Below, piece by piece: positions 36,479 to 47,616 of a stretch of 64,000 nucleotides of DNA (position 1 is the first letter of the stretch; the number at the start of each line of letters is the position of its first letter). A model generated the notes under the pieces. The model had not been told where the DNA came from. It did not search any database and was given only the letters and a program-made list of their open reading frames with translations. Source of the DNA: Pseudomonadota bacterium (GTDB lineage Bacteria; Pseudomonadota; Gammaproteobacteria; Steroidobacterales; Woeseiaceae); NCBI GenBank assembly GCA_022572185.1, contig JACZWL010000004.1, positions 1-64,000 of the forward strand, written 5' to 3'. Made by a program: the position numbers and the translations under genes.

Positions 36479-38854
36479 TTACTCCTGAGCCGTCAGTGTC
36501 AGCACATGCTGCGTGGCGCCCGGCAGGAAATCCATCGGGCGGCCCTGCACCCAGTTTTCGTGGCCGGCCCGATAAAATTCCGACAACGGGTGACCGCTTT
36601 GCCCGGTAGGCATGTGCAAATAACCGTTGGCTTCGTTGCCGGGTGATACGGCGAAGCGTTCGGACGCACCCCATCCGGGCCCCTGCGCCTTTGGCAGGTT
36701 GGAATCCCCGCTTAAAGGTTCGCGCGGCATATCGAGCCAGCGCGACAAGATTGGCAGCGCCCGGCTCAGTGGGTGACGAATCGTCGCCATGTTGCGCTCG
36801 CCCCAGTTGCGTTGTGCCAGCCCGCCCTCAAAATTGTTGGCAAAATACTCCAGATTCCGGTCCACGGCCTGCAACATCAGATCTTGCCAACTGTCGTATT
36901 CGGCAGGCAGCAAATGCAGTGGCTGTTCTTCCAAAACTGCCCACAGCGGGCCTTCGAACTGCTTACTGATCCAGAACTCGACTTCACTGTCATAGGCAGC
37001 CGTTACCGGTCTCATCAGTGCGTCGAAAACCGTTTTCCGGAGTTCCGAGCGAAATGCCCTGACCAGGCGATAGCCGACAGATTCCGGTGACGCCCTCGGT
37101 ATCCAGTCGTCCACCAGTTCCCGGTATTCACGACGTTGTGCGTTATTGCGCAGAGCCCCATCATCGAGAACGGCGAGCAGAAGCTCTCTCCATGGCGCCA
37201 TGAGAATTGCACGGTCATCAAACTGAATTGCGAGCATGTCGGCGGGTTTGAACGATTCTTTCGCAAACAAGCCATCACGAATCTGCATCGCCCTGGCGCC
37301 GAGATCATAATCACCGTCACCGATTTTCCTCAACACGTCACCGTCGACGACGCGTGCATTGGCAGTCCAGATTCTGCCGCCTTCCGGGTTCACCACACGT
37401 GGGTAGTCGTCCGCGCCCAGCCAGCCAATCCAGCCACCGCCCTCGCTCCAGTCCGCGGGTATCGAGGAATCGTATTGCGTGCGCACAGGCAGTTGCCCGG
37501 CGATCGTCCAGGCGATGTTGCCTTCTGCATCGCCGGACACAAAATTCTGAGGCGGTATCCCCAGGCCATTGGCAACCTGCACTGCCTCGAAGACAGACTT
37601 TACAGTTTCGAGATCCAGTTGCCTGAGGTTTACCGAATTGGGTTCATGAGCGAGCCATCTCACCGCAAGCTCGACATCAGGATAGCTATGGTCATCGAGC
37701 ACCGGGCCCCAGATGGTTTCTCGGACGACGAATTCCCGCGGTGATTCTCCCTTAACGTCGATCTGCTCTTTGTAAACGGTGAATTCCATTTCACCGCCAG
37801 GCGTCAGATAAGAATCCGGCTGTCCGCCAGGCCTCAGAATCACCGCGTCCGACCAGTCTCCGTAACTGTTCGTCAATCCCCATGCGACATGGCCGTTACT
37901 GCCGGCGACGACAGCCGGCGTCCCGGGAAGCGTTACGCCGCTGACGTCGCGCTCATCCGCGCCATTCACGACCAGACGCGCCCGATAAAATACATTGGGC
38001 GTAGCAAGCTTGAGATGCATGTCGTTGGCGACGATTGCACGGCCACTGTGACTGAGTTTGCCGCTGACCGCCCAATTGTTGCTGCCGAGCAGCGGCGCCT
38101 CAGCATCCTCGCTTACGGTCGATCGATTTGAGGCCTGCGTACTGTCGCGGACATTGAGCTGCTCTGGCGATGGAATCGCGATGCCCTTGCGCGCCTCCCC
38201 TACAATCGGCGCATCCCACTTCGTGCCGGACGGGTACAGCCAATCGTATGCCTGCGCGGGCATTACACGATGCACCAGCCCACGCTTGATATCGTGCGAC
38301 GCACGCTCGTCATTGAGCTCCAGGAACATGGCATAGGCAACGAGTAAGGTATCTTCCGGACGCCAGGGTTCAGGAGTTACGCCGAGAATAAAGTATTCGA
38401 ACGGCCTGGCACCGAGACTGTCAAGACCCGCGTTTACACCGGCGACGTAGGCACTCAGGATTTCAGCCTCGTCGGAGGCCATGCGTGTAATAACCCGGCT
38501 CGCCCGGCTGCGGAACCGGTGTAGCCGGTTGCGTTTGTCGATCTCGAGCGCTGCCGGACCGATGATTTCGGCAAGCTCGCCGGCAGCCTGCCGGCGAGTA
38601 AGATCCATCTGAAAAAATCGATCCTGTCCGTGGACAAAACCAGTGCCAAAAGCGAGATCCGCCCGGTTTTTCGCACTTACGGTTGGCATGCCACCAGCAT
38701 CACGCTGGATCCGAATATCGGCTGAAATCCTCGACGCCGAAATTTCACCATCCAGTTGTGGCAGGCTTGCATTCAGAATCAGGAATAGCGCCAACGAGCA
38801 GCCCGCAATGACTATGACCACGAACAATATCAAGCGCCGAATAATTCGTTTCAT
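36479..38854 (-). CDS. Penicillin acylase family (Ntn-hydrolase) protein
   Basis: The 791-residue precursor has an N-terminal hydrophobic anchor or signal (about 7-29), an alpha-chain region, and the autocleavage site GSNNW, where S258 becomes the N-terminal nucleophile of the beta chain. Family landmarks include GFVHGQDRFFQMDLTRR and the NDMHLKL segment after the nucleophile. Relatives cleave penicillins, aculeacin or acyl-homoserine lactones, so the substrate cannot be predicted. A periplasmic location is likely. It lies 17 bp after pyk and may be cotranscribed. Confidence 0.87.
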   Translation of the reverse strand: MKRIIRRLILFVVIVIAGCSLALFLILNASLPQLDGEISASRISADIRIQRDAGGMPTVSAKNRADLAFGTGFVHGQDRFFQMDLTRRQAAGELAEIIGPAALEIDKRNRLHRFRSRASRVITRMASDEAEILSAYVAGVNAGLDSLGARPFEYFILGVTPEPWRPEDTLLVAYAMFLELNDERASHDIKRGLVHRVMPAQAYDWLYPSGTKWDAPIVGEARKGIAIPSPEQLNVRDSTQASNRSTVSEDAEAPLLGSNNWAVSGKLSHSGRAIVANDMHLKLATPNVFYRARLVVNGADERDVSGVTLPGTPAVVAGSNGHVAWGLTNSYGDWSDAVILRPGGQPDSYLTPGGEMEFTVYKEQIDVKGESPREFVVRETIWGPVLDDHSYPDVELAVRWLAHEPNSVNLRQLDLETVKSVFEAVQVANGLGIPPQNFVSGDAEGNIAWTIAGQLPVRTQYDSSIPADWSEGGGWIGWLGADDYPRVVNPEGGRIWTANARVVDGDVLRKIGDGDYDLGARAMQIRDGLFAKESFKPADMLAIQFDDRAILMAPWRELLLAVLDDGALRNNAQRREYRELVDDWIPRASPESVGYRLVRAFRSELRKTVFDALMRPVTAAYDSEVEFWISKQFEGPLWAVLEEQPLHLLPAEYDSWQDLMLQAVDRNLEYFANNFEGGLAQRNWGERNMATIRHPLSRALPILSRWLDMPREPLSGDSNLPKAQGPGWGASERFAVSPGNEANGYLHMPTGQSGHPLSEFYRAGHENWVQGRPMDFLPGATQHVLTLTAQE

Positions 38855-38871
38855 GGATGACGTGCCCGCTA

Positions 38872-40311
38872 TTATCGATCGGGTGAAGTGACACTGAATA
38901 TTTTCATGGAATTTGTGCTGCCGGAAACTCCGCTGAGATCGCCTTGGGTAAAGATGACGAGGTCTCCCTCCTCGACAAGTTTATTTGTTAGCAGCGTGTC
39001 GAATATGTCCCGGTACAAGCGTTGCGCATCGGATGTCTCGATTTTGAACGATACCGGATATACGCCCCGATACAGCGCGACGCGCCTGCTCGTGCTTGCG
39101 TATGGCGTGAACGCATAAATAGGAATATCCGAACGAATTCGCGACATCCAAAGCGTTGTCGACCCTGATTCTGTCAAGGCGATGATGGCCTTCACCGCCA
39201 GGTGATTTGCCGTGTACATAACCGCCATGGCGATCGCTTCGTCAACTTTCTGGAAGCGGTCGTCAAGGCGATGTGTCGTTCGGCCTCGCGCAAGCACGAA
39301 TTTTTCCGCGCCCAGGCAAACCTCGCTCATCGCCTCAATGACAGACACCGGATGCTCCCCCACCGCAGTTTCGGCAGACAGCATGACGGCGTCCGTACCA
39401 TCCATCACCGCGTTGGCAACGTCCGACACTTCAGCTCTCGTCGGAATCGGGCTTTTGATCATCGACTCCATCATCTGGGTTGCCGTGATAACGATTTTGT
39501 TCTTTGTTCGCGTCAGGCGGATGATGCGTTTTTGCATGCCGGTCAGCTCAGCATAGCCCATTTCGACGCCGAGATCGCCACGGGCAACCATGATGACGTC
39601 GGCAGCTTCGATAATGGAATCGATATGCTCGACCGCCTCCGCCCGTTCGATTTTCGCCACGATAAGCCCGTGGCCGCCCGCTGCCCCGAACAACTCGCGC
39701 GCCTCCGTCACGTCACCTGCATTTCGAACAAATGAGACCGCCAGGAAATCCATGCCGATATCCGCGGCAAATTGAATGTACTCTCGGTCGGTATCTGTCA
39801 GCGCAGGCGCCAACAAGCCGCCGCCCTGCCGGTTAATGCCTTTGTGGTCGGACAAAATGCCGCCGAGGACGACAGTCGTGTGCACTCTGGTGCCTTCAAT
39901 GCTGTCCACCTTGAGCGTGATTTGCCCGTCGCTCAAGAGCAGGACGTCTCCCGGTTTCACATCTTCGTGCAACGTGGGATACGCGACACCGACACCCTTG
40001 TCGTTGCCATCGTAGAACCCCAGGCTCGCGTCAAGAAAAAACATTGCGCCGTCCTTCAACGATGCCTTGCTGTTCTTGAATCGCTTTACGCGAATCTTCG
40101 GGCCCTGCAAATCGCCCATGAGACCGATTTCGCGGCCGCACTCTGCCGCCGCAGCACGCAAGGCCTCGATTCTTGCCCGATGATCCTGCTGCTCCCCGTG
40201 GGAAAAATTGATTCGTGCAACGTCCAGACCGGCATCGATCATTTCTTTCAGTACTTTCGGATCGTCGGTCGCCGGGCCCAAGGTGGCGACGATTTTTGTC
40301 CTTCTGATCAT
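38872..40311 (-). CDS. pyk: Pyruvate kinase
   Basis: The 479-residue enzyme converts PEP and ADP to pyruvate and ATP. It begins MIRRTKIVATLGPATDD and shows the active-site segments RINFSHGEQQDH, LMGDLQGPKIRV, VAKIERAEAVEHIDSII and MVARGDLGVEMG, plus the ATQMMESMIKSPIPTRAEVSDVANAV stretch. ATG 40311 is the family start; the upstream frame is not conserved. In related genomes it follows pgk directly; here a PhoX-like gene on the other strand lies between. Confidence 0.94.
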   Translation of the reverse strand: MIRRTKIVATLGPATDDPKVLKEMIDAGLDVARINFSHGEQQDHRARIEALRAAAAECGREIGLMGDLQGPKIRVKRFKNSKASLKDGAMFFLDASLGFYDGNDKGVGVAYPTLHEDVKPGDVLLLSDGQITLKVDSIEGTRVHTTVVLGGILSDHKGINRQGGGLLAPALTDTDREYIQFAADIGMDFLAVSFVRNAGDVTEARELFGAAGGHGLIVAKIERAEAVEHIDSIIEAADVIMVARGDLGVEMGYAELTGMQKRIIRLTRTKNKIVITATQMMESMIKSPIPTRAEVSDVANAVMDGTDAVMLSAETAVGEHPVSVIEAMSEVCLGAEKFVLARGRTTHRLDDRFQKVDEAIAMAVMYTANHLAVKAIIALTESGSTTLWMSRIRSDIPIYAFTPYASTSRRVALYRGVYPVSFKIETSDAQRLYRDIFDTLLTNKLVEEGDLVIFTQGDLSGVSGSTNSMKIFSVTSPDR

Positions 40312-40438
40312 GGGCGCGATTATTGCACAGAGCAGCAGGAACCGCCCCGCAACAGGCGGGACAGGACACCGCAACTCGTTGCAAGACGTCAGCAATATTC
40401 AGGTATCCTTTCGAATCCAAAATTCAGGCTCAAAATTC

Positions 40439-41833
40439 ATGTTCAACAGACGACGTTTCATCCAGACACTGCTGGTAGCCGCTGCAGCTCCGGCGACAAA
40501 TTCGTCCCTCGCCGGCAAGTCCGGGAACGCCGGCTTCGGCAAGCTCGTTCCGGATCCGCGGCAGATTCTCGATCTGCCTGAAGGCTTCGAATACCATGTA
40601 GTTTGCCGCAAAGGCGATGAGATGGATGATGGTCTGCTCGTACCGGGCGAGGCCGATGGCATGGCTGCTTTTGCCGGAGAAAACGGCCGCGTTATTCTCA
40701 TCTGCAATCATGAAAATCGGCCGCGCAAGCTGCACAACGGGCCGTTCGGCAGGGAGCTGGAGCGCCTGGACCGAATCGACCGGGAAAAGGTCTATGACTT
40801 CGGCAGGGGCCGTACGCCGGGCGCGGGTGGCACGACAACCATTGTCTATGACCCGCGTAGCAAACAGACCGAGAGACAACACCTGAGCCTTGCCGGCACG
40901 GAACTCAACTGTGCTGGTGGCCCCACACCATGGGGCAGCTGGTTGAGCTGTGAGGAATGCTTCGAGGATGCCGGCGCGAGGTTTGAATTCTATCGGAACG
41001 TTTTTAGAGAACAAAAGCACGGCTACGTCTTCGAGGTGCCGACAAATAGCCGCGGGCCGGTTGACCCGGTGCCCCTCAGGGATATGGGCCGCTTTGAACA
41101 CGAGGCAGCCGCCGTCAATCCGCAATCCGGTGTCGTCTATATGACCGAGGACAGGGTCCGCAGTCTGCTGTACCGGTTCATCCCGCATGAGCCCGGCAAG
41201 CTTCATCTCGGCGGTCAATTACAGGCGCTTTGCATTGCCGGCAAGCCATCATTCGATACCCGGAACTGGTCCCACAAGGGCGGGATGAAGACAGGCGAGT
41301 GGCTGGAAACCTGCTGGATCGATCTCGAAGATGTAGACAGCGCCAGGAACGATCTGCGGCTGCGCGGCTTTGCTGCCGGCGCCGCGAGATTTGCGCGCGG
41401 CGAAGGACTTTGTTTCACCGGTGAAGAGTTTGTCATTACGGCCACCATTGGTGGACCGGAGCGGCTCGGTCAGGTTTTCGCCTACCGGCCCAGCCCGAGG
41501 GAGGCGCGTCCTGACGAACAATCCGAGCCTGGCGCTCTCGGCCTGATCGCCGAATCGACACGAGGCAGTCTGTTACGTCACGCCGATAACGTAACGATGA
41601 GTCCCTGGGGTGATCTGATCATTTGTGAGGACACAGCAAATCACTGTGGGCTCGTCGGTATCCGGCCGGATGGTGTTCAGTACCTGCTGGCCGACAACGC
41701 TTACACGAACTCGGAGCTGGCTGGCGTCTGTTTCTCTCCGGACGAGTCCGTCATGTTCCTGAATATTCAGGTCAGGGGATACACACTCGCGATCACCGGG
41801 CCATGGCAAATCCTGGGTAGGATCGCGTCCTGA
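40439..41833 (+). CDS. PhoX-like (DUF839) exported protein
   Basis: The 464-residue protein starts with a twin-arginine signal (NRRRFIQTLLVAAAAPATNS) and belongs to the PhoX/DUF839 beta-propeller group. Calcium and iron site regions of the family are suggested by NHENRP, NCAGGPTPWGSWLSCEEC, FEHEAAAVNP and ICEDTAN. Classical PhoX is a Tat-exported Ca/Fe alkaline phosphatase, but this is a shorter relative and phosphatase activity is unproven. The ATG at 40439 has a weak ribosome binding site. It is divergent from pyk and ends seven bases from pgk, breaking the usual pgk-pyk order. Confidence 0.82.
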   Translation: MFNRRRFIQTLLVAAAAPATNSSLAGKSGNAGFGKLVPDPRQILDLPEGFEYHVVCRKGDEMDDGLLVPGEADGMAAFAGENGRVILICNHENRPRKLHNGPFGRELERLDRIDREKVYDFGRGRTPGAGGTTTIVYDPRSKQTERQHLSLAGTELNCAGGPTPWGSWLSCEECFEDAGARFEFYRNVFREQKHGYVFEVPTNSRGPVDPVPLRDMGRFEHEAAAVNPQSGVVYMTEDRVRSLLYRFIPHEPGKLHLGGQLQALCIAGKPSFDTRNWSHKGGMKTGEWLETCWIDLEDVDSARNDLRLRGFAAGAARFARGEGLCFTGEEFVITATIGGPERLGQVFAYRPSPREARPDEQSEPGALGLIAESTRGSLLRHADNVTMSPWGDLIICEDTANHCGLVGIRPDGVQYLLADNAYTNSELAGVCFSPDESVMFLNIQVRGYTLAITGPWQILGRIAS

Positions 41834-41840
41834 CGGACCC

Positions 41841-43019
41841 CTACAACGCAGCAGCTCTCTTTTCAAGGATTGCGACGGCCGGCAGTTTCTTGCCTTCGAC
41901 GAATTCCAGAAACGCACCACCGCCCGTCGAGATGTAGGAAATGTCCTTGGCGACACCGTACTTGTCGATCGCCGCAAGCGTATCGCCGCCGCCGGCAATC
42001 GAGAAAGCCTGGCTATCTGCAATCGCTTCTGCAATTGCTTTAGTGCCCTCGCCGAACTGATCGAATTCGAAAACCCCTACCGGCCCATTCCAGATAATCG
42101 TTCCGGCAACTGCCAGAATCGCGGCAAATTGTGCAGACGTCTCCGGCCCGATGTCGAGGATCAGGTCGTCCGGGGCAACGTCGCTGATTGATTTTATTTC
42201 GGCAGCGGCTTCTGCTGAAAACCCTTTCGCGGTTACTACGTCGACAGGAACCGGTATAGCGGCACGGTCTTCCTTGTCTGCTGCCAGTTCCCGTGCCATA
42301 TCAACCATATCAGCCTCATAGAGTGACTTACCGACATCGTGTCCTGCGGCGGCAATGAACGTATTGGCGATGCCACCGCCGACGATGAGTTGGTCGACGA
42401 TATCGGCCAGCGAGGCCAGCACCGTCAGTTTGCTTGACACTTTCGAGCCGCCGACGATGGCGACCATCGGCCTGGCAGGTTTTTCCAGTGCCTTCTTCAA
42501 GGCAGCCAGTTCTGCCACCAACAAGGGTCCGGCACAGGCAACAGCTGCAAACCGGGCGACACCAAATGTGCTGGCCTGCGCCCGGTGAGCGGTGCCGAAT
42601 GCATCCATAACAAAGACATCGCAGAGCGTTGCCATTTGCCGTGACAGGTCCTCGTCACAGGCTTTTTCTCCCTCTAGAAACCTGACGTTTTCGAGAAGCA
42701 CGACCTGGCCCGGTTCAACGTCGACGCCATCGATCCAGTCGGTCACCAGTTTCACATTGGCGCCCAGCAGGGACGACAGTTGATCTGCGACGGGCTTCAA
42801 TGAGTATTTGGCATCGGGCTCGCCTTCGACAGGGCGGCCAAGGTGAGACATCAACATGACGGCCGCATTTGTCTCCAGCGCCTTTTTGATTGTCGGCAAG
42901 ACGGCCCGAATGCGCACATCGCTGGTAATTTTGCCGTCCGCGATCGGTACGTTCAGGTCTTCGCGAATCAACACGCGCTTCCCCGAAAGATCGACCTCAT
43001 CCATTTTGATGACGGACAT
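41841..43019 (-). CDS. pgk: Phosphoglycerate kinase
   Basis: The 392-residue glycolytic kinase transfers phosphate between 1,3-bisphosphoglycerate and ADP. Landmarks are the substrate loop [22 protein letters not shown], the hinge region [12 protein letters not shown] and the nucleotide site with IGPETSAQF and [14 protein letters not shown]. It starts at ATG 43019 downstream of gap on the same strand with a gap of about 60 bp. It serves glycolysis and gluconeogenesis; no Rubisco is present to suggest a Calvin cycle. Confidence 0.95.
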   Translation of the reverse strand: MSVIKMDEVDLSGKRVLIREDLNVPIADGKITSDVRIRAVLPTIKKALETNAAVMLMSHLGRPVEGEPDAKYSLKPVADQLSSLLGANVKLVTDWIDGVDVEPGQVVLLENVRFLEGEKACDEDLSRQMATLCDVFVMDAFGTAHRAQASTFGVARFAAVACAGPLLVAELAALKKALEKPARPMVAIVGGSKVSSKLTVLASLADIVDQLIVGGGIANTFIAAAGHDVGKSLYEADMVDMARELAADKEDRAAIPVPVDVVTAKGFSAEAAAEIKSISDVAPDDLILDIGPETSAQFAAILAVAGTIIWNGPVGVFEFDQFGEGTKAIAEAIADSQAFSIAGGGDTLAAIDKYGVAKDISYISTGGGAFLEFVEGKKLPAVAILEKRAAAL

Positions 43020-43080
43020 GGAGAAACTCCTGAGGCCAGCTGTTGAGCCCGATAGCGCCGTTGATCGTATTCGGGCCGTG

Positions 43081-44094
43081 TTACCTCGCGTTTACGAGGG
43101 CCACCGCCGTGTCAAGCATGCGGTTGGAGAAGCCCCACTCGTTGTCATACCAGGCGCAGACTTTGACAAGCGTGCCTTCCATCACTTTTGTCAGGCCCGC
43201 ATCAAAGGTTGACGACGCAGGATCGTGGTTGAAATCGACTGAGACAAGCGGCTCGTCGTTGTAAGCCAGTACACCCTTGAGCTCGCCTTCGGCCGCCTCT
43301 TTCATGACGCTGTTGATTTCCTCGACGCTTGTTTCCCGTTCGGCAACGAAACTCAGATCGACTATCGACACGTTGATCGTCGGTACCCGCATAGCGTAAC
43401 CGTCGAGGCGGCCCGCCAGTTCCGGCAGCACGAGACCAACCGCTGCAGCGGCGCCGGTCTTTGTCGGTATCTGTGACATCGCTGCGGCACGCGCGCGTCG
43501 CAGGTCCTTGTGGAATACATCGGTCAGCACCTGGTCGTTCGTGTACGCATGAATAGTGATCATCAGGCCATGCTTCACGCCAATCTTCTCGTGCAGCGGC
43601 TTGACGAGGGGAGCGAGACAGTTTGTGGTACAGGACGCATTCGAGATCACGGTGTCGCTGGCCTTCAAAATGTTGTGATTGACGCCATAAACAATCGTCG
43701 CGTCGACTTCCGTGCCTGCCGGCGCCGATATGATGACTTTCTTTGCGCCACCCTTGATATGTGCCATCGATTTTTCTTTCGATGAAAAAAAGCCCGTGGA
43801 CTCGAAAACGACATCCGCACCGAGATCGCCCCACGGCAATTTTGCGGGATCCCGTTCCGCCAGCACTTTGATGCGGTCACCGTTGACGATCATGCTATCG
43901 CCTTCGACTTTGACTGTGCCCGGGAACCGGCCGTGTGTCGTGTCGCGTCGCGTCAGGTGCGCGTTGGTATTGGCATCCGCCAGGTCGTTAACAGCAACAA
44001 TCTCCAGCTCGGATCGCCTGTCTCCCTCGTAAAGTGCACGCAATATGTTGCGGCCAATTCGGCCATAACCGTTTATGCCGATCTTGATGGTCAT
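43081..44094 (-). CDS. gap: Type I glyceraldehyde-3-phosphate dehydrogenase
   Basis: The 337-residue enzyme oxidises glyceraldehyde 3-phosphate to 1,3-bisphosphoglycerate. The Rossmann start is [13 protein letters not shown] and the catalytic cysteine C155 is in [12 protein letters not shown]. The adenosine-ribose-binding loop reads VNDLAD. It begins at ATG 44094, 25 bp after tkt, forming a tkt-gap-pgk operon on the minus strand. Confidence 0.95.
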   Translation of the reverse strand: MTIKIGINGYGRIGRNILRALYEGDRRSELEIVAVNDLADANTNAHLTRRDTTHGRFPGTVKVEGDSMIVNGDRIKVLAERDPAKLPWGDLGADVVFESTGFFSSKEKSMAHIKGGAKKVIISAPAGTEVDATIVYGVNHNILKASDTVISNASCTTNCLAPLVKPLHEKIGVKHGLMITIHAYTNDQVLTDVFHKDLRRARAAAMSQIPTKTGAAAAVGLVLPELAGRLDGYAMRVPTINVSIVDLSFVAERETSVEEINSVMKEAAEGELKGVLAYNDEPLVSVDFNHDPASSTFDAGLTKVMEGTLVKVCAWYDNEWGFSNRMLDTAVALVNAR

Positions 44095-44119
44095 TTATAT
44101 CTCCCAATAAATTCAGTGT

Positions 44120-46159
44120 TTATTTGTTCGCGATGACTTCTTTTGCGACACGAACGACATTTTCGGTCGAAAAACCGAAGCGCTCGAACAGTTTCTCCGC
44201 CGGTGCGGATCCGCCAAAACGATCTATGCCGATAACCTGGCCGTGGTCTCCGGCGTATCGCCACCAGCTCTCAGTGACACCGGCTTCCACGACAAGCCTG
44301 GCGGTGATTTCAGGCGGCAGGACCTGCTGCCGGTATTTAACTGGCTGCGAATCAAAAATGTCGGTACAAGGCATCGATACGACGCGAACTGCAACGCCAT
44401 CATCGGACAGCGCATCGGCTGCCGACATCGCAAGCGCCACCTCGGAACCTGTGGCGATCAGAATCACATCCGGCGTGCCGTCCGTATCTTTCAATACATA
44501 GCCACCACGCCCGATCATTGCGATCTGCTCTGCAGTGCGGGACTGGTGCGGCAGTTCCTGCCTTGTCAACACGAGGCTCGTCGGACCATCCATTTTCTCG
44601 ATGGCATCTTTCCATGCAACTGCGGTCTCTACCGTATCGCAGGGCCGCCAGACTCGCATGTTGGGCATTATCCTCAGGCTTGCGACGTGTTCGACCGGTT
44701 GGTGCGTCGGTCCATCCTCGCCAAGGCCGATCGAGTCGTGCGTATAGACAAAAATATTTCGTATTCGCATCAACGCGGCCATGCGCAACGCGTTTCTGGC
44801 GTAATCCGAAAACACCAGGAACGTGCCTTCGTACGGTATGACGCCGCTGTGAAGTGCCATGCCATTACAGATAGCAGACATGCCGAACTCGCGTACGCCG
44901 AAGTAGATGTAGTTGCCGGATGCATCGTCTCCCGTAATCGGAACGGAATTCGCGTGTTTCGTCAGATTCGAGCCGCTCAGGTCGGCGGAGCCACCGGCCA
45001 TTTCGGGCAAAGCAGGTGCGAACGCATTCAGCGCGACCAACGATGCTTTGCGGGTCGCCATATCGGCGCCTGCACGATCAATTTCCTTTATGACATCCGC
45101 CGCGAACCCGGCCCAGTTCGCGGGCAATTCACCCTGCATACGTCTCAGAAACTCTTTAGCGAGTTCCGGATGCGCTTTTTCGTATGCCGAGAATGTCTCC
45201 GACCACCGGGCCTCCTGCTGGGCACCGCGATCAGTGGCATCCCAGGCTGCTTTGATCTCATCGGGAATTTCGAACGGTGGAAAATTCCAGCCAAGTTCTT
45301 TTCGGCTGGCCTCGACCTCTTCCGCACCCAATGGGGCACCGTGTGTATCGGCGGTTCCCTGTTTGTTGGGTGCGCCGTAGCCGATGACCGTTTTACAACA
45401 AATCAGCGTCGGGCACTCCTCGTCCGCCAGAGCCTGGTCAAGCGCTTTGGCGACGGCGCCGCTGTCGTGCCCGTCAACGTCGGCAATGACCCGCCAGCCG
45501 TAGGCTTCAAATCGCTTGGGCGTGTCGTCGGTGAACCAGGCATCGACCTCGCCATCAATAGAGATGCCATTGTCGTCATAAATACAAATCAGCTTGCCGA
45601 GTTTGAGCGTCCCCGCAAGCGAACAGGCCTCGTGCGAGATGCCTTCCATCAGGCAACCGTCGCCAAGGAAAACATACGTCCGGTGATTAACGATCTCGAA
45701 ACCGGGGCGATTGAACGTTGCTGCCAGCATTTTCTCGGCGATCGCCATACCAACCGCATTACTGATGCCCTGACCAAGCGGGCCCGTTGTCGCCTCTATG
45801 TATATATCCGGGTCGCGTTCAGGATGCCCTGCGGTCCTGGACCCCAGCTGCCGGAAGTTTTTGATTTCATCAATTGAGAGATCGTAGCCGGTCAGATGAA
45901 GCAGGCTGTACAGGAGCATCGAACCATGGCCGTTGGACAGGACGAAGCGGTCGCGATCAAACCAGTACGGGTTGCCGGGGTTGTGCCGCAGATAATCGTT
46001 CCAGAGCACTTCGGCGATATCCGCCATACCCATAGGCATGCCCGGGTGACCGGAATTTGCCGCCTGGACGGCATCCATGCTCAGAGCTCGAATTGCGTTG
46101 GCAAGTTCTCGCCGGCCCGGCTGGCCGGCGACATTCGAATGGCTAATTTGCTGTGACAT
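44120..46159 (-). CDS. tkt: Transketolase
   Basis: The 679-residue thiamine-diphosphate enzyme moves two-carbon units between sugars in the pentose phosphate pathway. The ThDP-binding motif is [13 protein letters not shown] with a downstream Asn in [10 protein letters not shown]; the pyrimidine domain has [13 protein letters not shown] and [19 protein letters not shown]. It heads the tkt-gap-pgk operon. The roughly 267-bp gap to metK contains no gene and only a weak AGAGAG/CTCTCT hairpin at 46264-46280. Confidence 0.95.
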   Translation of the reverse strand: MSQQISHSNVAGQPGRRELANAIRALSMDAVQAANSGHPGMPMGMADIAEVLWNDYLRHNPGNPYWFDRDRFVLSNGHGSMLLYSLLHLTGYDLSIDEIKNFRQLGSRTAGHPERDPDIYIEATTGPLGQGISNAVGMAIAEKMLAATFNRPGFEIVNHRTYVFLGDGCLMEGISHEACSLAGTLKLGKLICIYDDNGISIDGEVDAWFTDDTPKRFEAYGWRVIADVDGHDSGAVAKALDQALADEECPTLICCKTVIGYGAPNKQGTADTHGAPLGAEEVEASRKELGWNFPPFEIPDEIKAAWDATDRGAQQEARWSETFSAYEKAHPELAKEFLRRMQGELPANWAGFAADVIKEIDRAGADMATRKASLVALNAFAPALPEMAGGSADLSGSNLTKHANSVPITGDDASGNYIYFGVREFGMSAICNGMALHSGVIPYEGTFLVFSDYARNALRMAALMRIRNIFVYTHDSIGLGEDGPTHQPVEHVASLRIMPNMRVWRPCDTVETAVAWKDAIEKMDGPTSLVLTRQELPHQSRTAEQIAMIGRGGYVLKDTDGTPDVILIATGSEVALAMSAADALSDDGVAVRVVSMPCTDIFDSQPVKYRQQVLPPEITARLVVEAGVTESWWRYAGDHGQVIGIDRFGGSAPAEKLFERFGFSTENVVRVAKEVIANK

Positions 46160-46426
46160 GAGATTCTATCATCGGCCTCGCTGACCGAATGTTATGGTGA
46201 ATTGCATGAGAAAAACGGCGGAATCAAGCTGGCGCATTTTCCCTGTTTAGACGAACAGCCGCAAGAGAGATCGACTCTCTGCTCACATTTCTTCATGCTA
46301 GCCGGGCACAATCCGCGTAGAGTGGCTGCTACTTTGCGTATCTGTGCACTGTGTTGAGGCTATTATTCGACCTCTAAACTTGGGGTACAATGCTGGGCCT
46401 TCAAGAAATTACACGTGAAAGCTTCC

Positions 46427-47587
46427 ATGAGTGATACCTTTTTGTTCACCTCGGAGTCCGTCTCCGAGGGTCATCCGGATAAGATTGCCGATCAGATTTC
46501 CGACGCCGTGCTGGATGCCATCATCGAGCAGGACAAATCCGCCCGCGTAGCATGTGAAACACTCGTCAAGACGGGTATGGTATTGGTCGCAGGCGAGGTC
46601 ACCACATCCGCCTGGGTCGACATCGAAGAGCTGGTTAGAAAAACCGTGCTGGAAATCGGTTACAACGATTCCGCGATGGGCTTCGATGGTGCTTCCTGCG
46701 CCGTGCTAAACGCGCTGGGAAAACAGTCGTCGGATATCGCTCAGGGCGTAGACAGGGAAACCGAGGAGGCGCAGGGCGCCGGCGATCAGGGCCTCATGTT
46801 CGGCTATGCGACCAACGAGACGGAGGTGCTGATGCCCGCCCCTATTACGTTTGCCCATCGACTTGTCCGGCGGCAGGCCCAGGTAAGGAAAGACGGCGTA
46901 TTGCCCTGGTTGCGGCCGGATGCCAAAAGCCAGGTGACATTTGTCTACGAGAACGACACGCCGGTCGCAATCGATACTGTCGTCCTTTCAACACAACATC
47001 GCCCGGACGTCAAACTGTCCGATTTGCGTGAAGGTGTCATGGAAGAAATTATCAAACCGGTACTGCCGGCAAAATGGCTCGGCAAGAACACGCAATACCA
47101 CATCAACCCGACCGGCCGATTCGAAATCGGCGGACCGATGGGTGACTGTGGCCTGACAGGTCGGAAAATTATCGTAGATACCTATGGCGGCTCGGCCAGG
47201 CACGGCGGCGGTGCTTTCTCCGGTAAGGACCCGTCGAAAGTCGATCGCTCGGCATCGTACGCCGCCAGATATGTCGCCAAGAATATTGTTGCCGCAGGTC
47301 TCGCAGATCGATGCGAAATCCAGGTGTCTTATGCGATCGGCGTCGCCGAACCGACGTCAATCAGCGTCCACACATTTGGTACCGGCAAGATCAGCGAGCA
47401 GCGCCTGACCGACCTGATTCGCGAGAATTTCGACCTGAGGCCATACGGCATTCTGAAAATGCTGAACCTGATCCAGCCGATCTACAAGCAAACGGCGGCC
47501 TATGGACATTTTGGCCGTGAAGATATTGATTTAAGCTGGGAACGCACAGACAAAGCGGATACGCTGCGCGGCACCGCTGCAGCCTAG
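46427..47587 (+). CDS. metK: S-adenosylmethionine synthetase
   Basis: The 386-residue enzyme makes SAM from methionine and ATP. Signature motifs are [36 protein letters not shown] and [19 protein letters not shown]-like segment [19 protein letters not shown] 46427 is chosen over GTG 46415, as the family begins [11 protein letters not shown]. It is followed 29 bp later by ahcY, joining SAM synthesis to removal of its inhibitory by-product. No SAM or SAH riboswitch pattern that I recognise precedes it. Confidence 0.95.
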   Translation: MSDTFLFTSESVSEGHPDKIADQISDAVLDAIIEQDKSARVACETLVKTGMVLVAGEVTTSAWVDIEELVRKTVLEIGYNDSAMGFDGASCAVLNALGKQSSDIAQGVDRETEEAQGAGDQGLMFGYATNETEVLMPAPITFAHRLVRRQAQVRKDGVLPWLRPDAKSQVTFVYENDTPVAIDTVVLSTQHRPDVKLSDLREGVMEEIIKPVLPAKWLGKNTQYHINPTGRFEIGGPMGDCGLTGRKIIVDTYGGSARHGGGAFSGKDPSKVDRSASYAARYVAKNIVAAGLADRCEIQVSYAIGVAEPTSISVHTFGTGKISEQRLTDLIRENFDLRPYGILKMLNLIQPIYKQTAAYGHFGREDIDLSWERTDKADTLRGTAAA

Positions 47588-47616
47588 CAACGATTTTACA
47601 CATACAGGAGTGTTTT

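Noticed and set aside
44243-45877. A 544-codon open frame antisense to tkt
   Set aside because: It is a mirror of transketolase in a high-GC gene; it lacks a ribosome binding site, domain or signal, and tkt is unambiguous.
47588-47616. SAH riboswitch before ahcY
   Set aside because: The gap after metK is only 29 bp, too short for the aptamer, and upstream of metK I saw no matching consensus.
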